54,526 nt of DNA from JBBIGV01 sp037447335 (GTDB lineage: Bacteria > Bacteroidota > Ignavibacteria > Ignavibacteriales > Ignavibacteriaceae). Below the pieces are notes generated by a model, which did no database searches, was not told where the DNA came from, and worked only from the letters and a program-made list of their open reading frames with translations. The DNA lies in assembly GCA_037447335.1 (NCBI GenBank), contig JBBIGV010000015.1:1-54526 (forward strand), given 5' to 3'. Positions within the stretch are counted from its first letter, which is position 1, and each line of letters begins with the position of its first letter. The translations under genes were made by a program, and so were the position numbers. Positions 54,312 through 54,526 of this stretch are shown here, one piece after another.

Positions 54312-54526
54312 ATGGTTTTATCCATGATGTTTCAGAGGATTTCTTTTCTTTCATTTTCTGCTGGCTGGTATACTGAAATTGTTATTTATTTTGATCGATT
54401 ACCACGCATAATCATTGTCCTCATGTAATTGAGCAGGATTTATTTGCAGTCCATTTATTCATACCAATATCATTCTTAAATCCGATATAGAGCATAAAAT
54501 GGATGCATTTTACTGCGCAGTTCCGA
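54312..54526. other. window-end intergenic sequence
   Basis: 215 bases with no gene, hairpin terminator or RNA that I can support; the next gene lies beyond the window. Confidence 0.5.

Noticed and set aside
1..54526. CRISPR arrays, transposases, integrases or phage genes.
   Set aside because: None of the reading frames or repeats matches such elements; no regularly spaced direct repeats were seen.

Overview
The window is AT-rich, densely packed bacterial chromosome. It suggests a member of the Bacteroidota/Chlorobi assemblage close to Ignavibacteria. The grounds are: secreted proteins ending in type IX secretion (T9SS) tails with a QNYPNPFNPVTT signature, a PorV/PorQ-family porin, a CarboxypepD-reg TonB-dependent receptor, several upstream sites resembling the Bacteroidota -7 element TAnnTTTG, and frequent TTG starts. 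The species cannot be fixed from the sequence alone. I saw no rRNA, tRNA, CRISPR array, insertion sequence or prophage, so most of the window reads as stable chromosome.

Layout. 153-4482: TPR lipoprotein and DUF58 protein, a convergent phosphoglucosamine/phosphomannomutase, and a DUF4143 ATPase behind an array of palindromic half-sites. 4527-5234: endonuclease III-like glycosylase. 5329-13550: a tyrosine/homogentisate catabolic operon (HPPD, homogentisate dioxygenase, aminotransferase, FAH-family hydrolase, flavin reductase-like protein, acetoacetyl-CoA synthetase) with an MNT-HEPN gene pair inside it and no visible maleylacetoacetate isomerase. 13720-14079: a STAS protein. 14150-16746 (minus): a sulfide/persulfide module (CstB-like dioxygenase-rhodanese fusion, single rhodanese, TauE exporter). 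16952-24097: a complete 2-oxoacid dehydrogenase and lipoylation operon (E3, LipB, fused E1 alpha-beta, E2, LipA).

24324-37611: a secretion and surface locus. It holds two large secreted proteins, a terminator, then an overlapping run of lipoprotein, TonB-dependent receptor, PorV-like protein, NHL lipoprotein and a T9SS-tailed phospholipase D-superfamily protein. 37864-43240: an envelope glycan cluster (FemX-like transferase, three glycosyltransferases, flippase). 43379-46606: thymidylate synthase, DHFR, MutL. 46689-51314: mutase large subunit, UbiA-family prenyltransferase, small lipoprotein, CNNM/CorC protein, DCC protein. 51574-54311: Tgt, YajC, RibBA.

How the genes work together. The tyrosine operon should convert tyrosine to fumarate and acetoacetyl-CoA, which can feed central metabolism alongside the dehydrogenase complex. 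The glycan and T9SS regions both build or decorate the cell surface. The items most worth a second look are the iterated operator-like array at the DUF4143 gene, the isomerase-less homogentisate operon with its embedded MNT-HEPN pair, the 9-bp repeat that re-iterates the E3 start codon, a 38-codon ORF with a perfect hairpin ahead of lipA, and the secreted OB-fold/PLD proteins.
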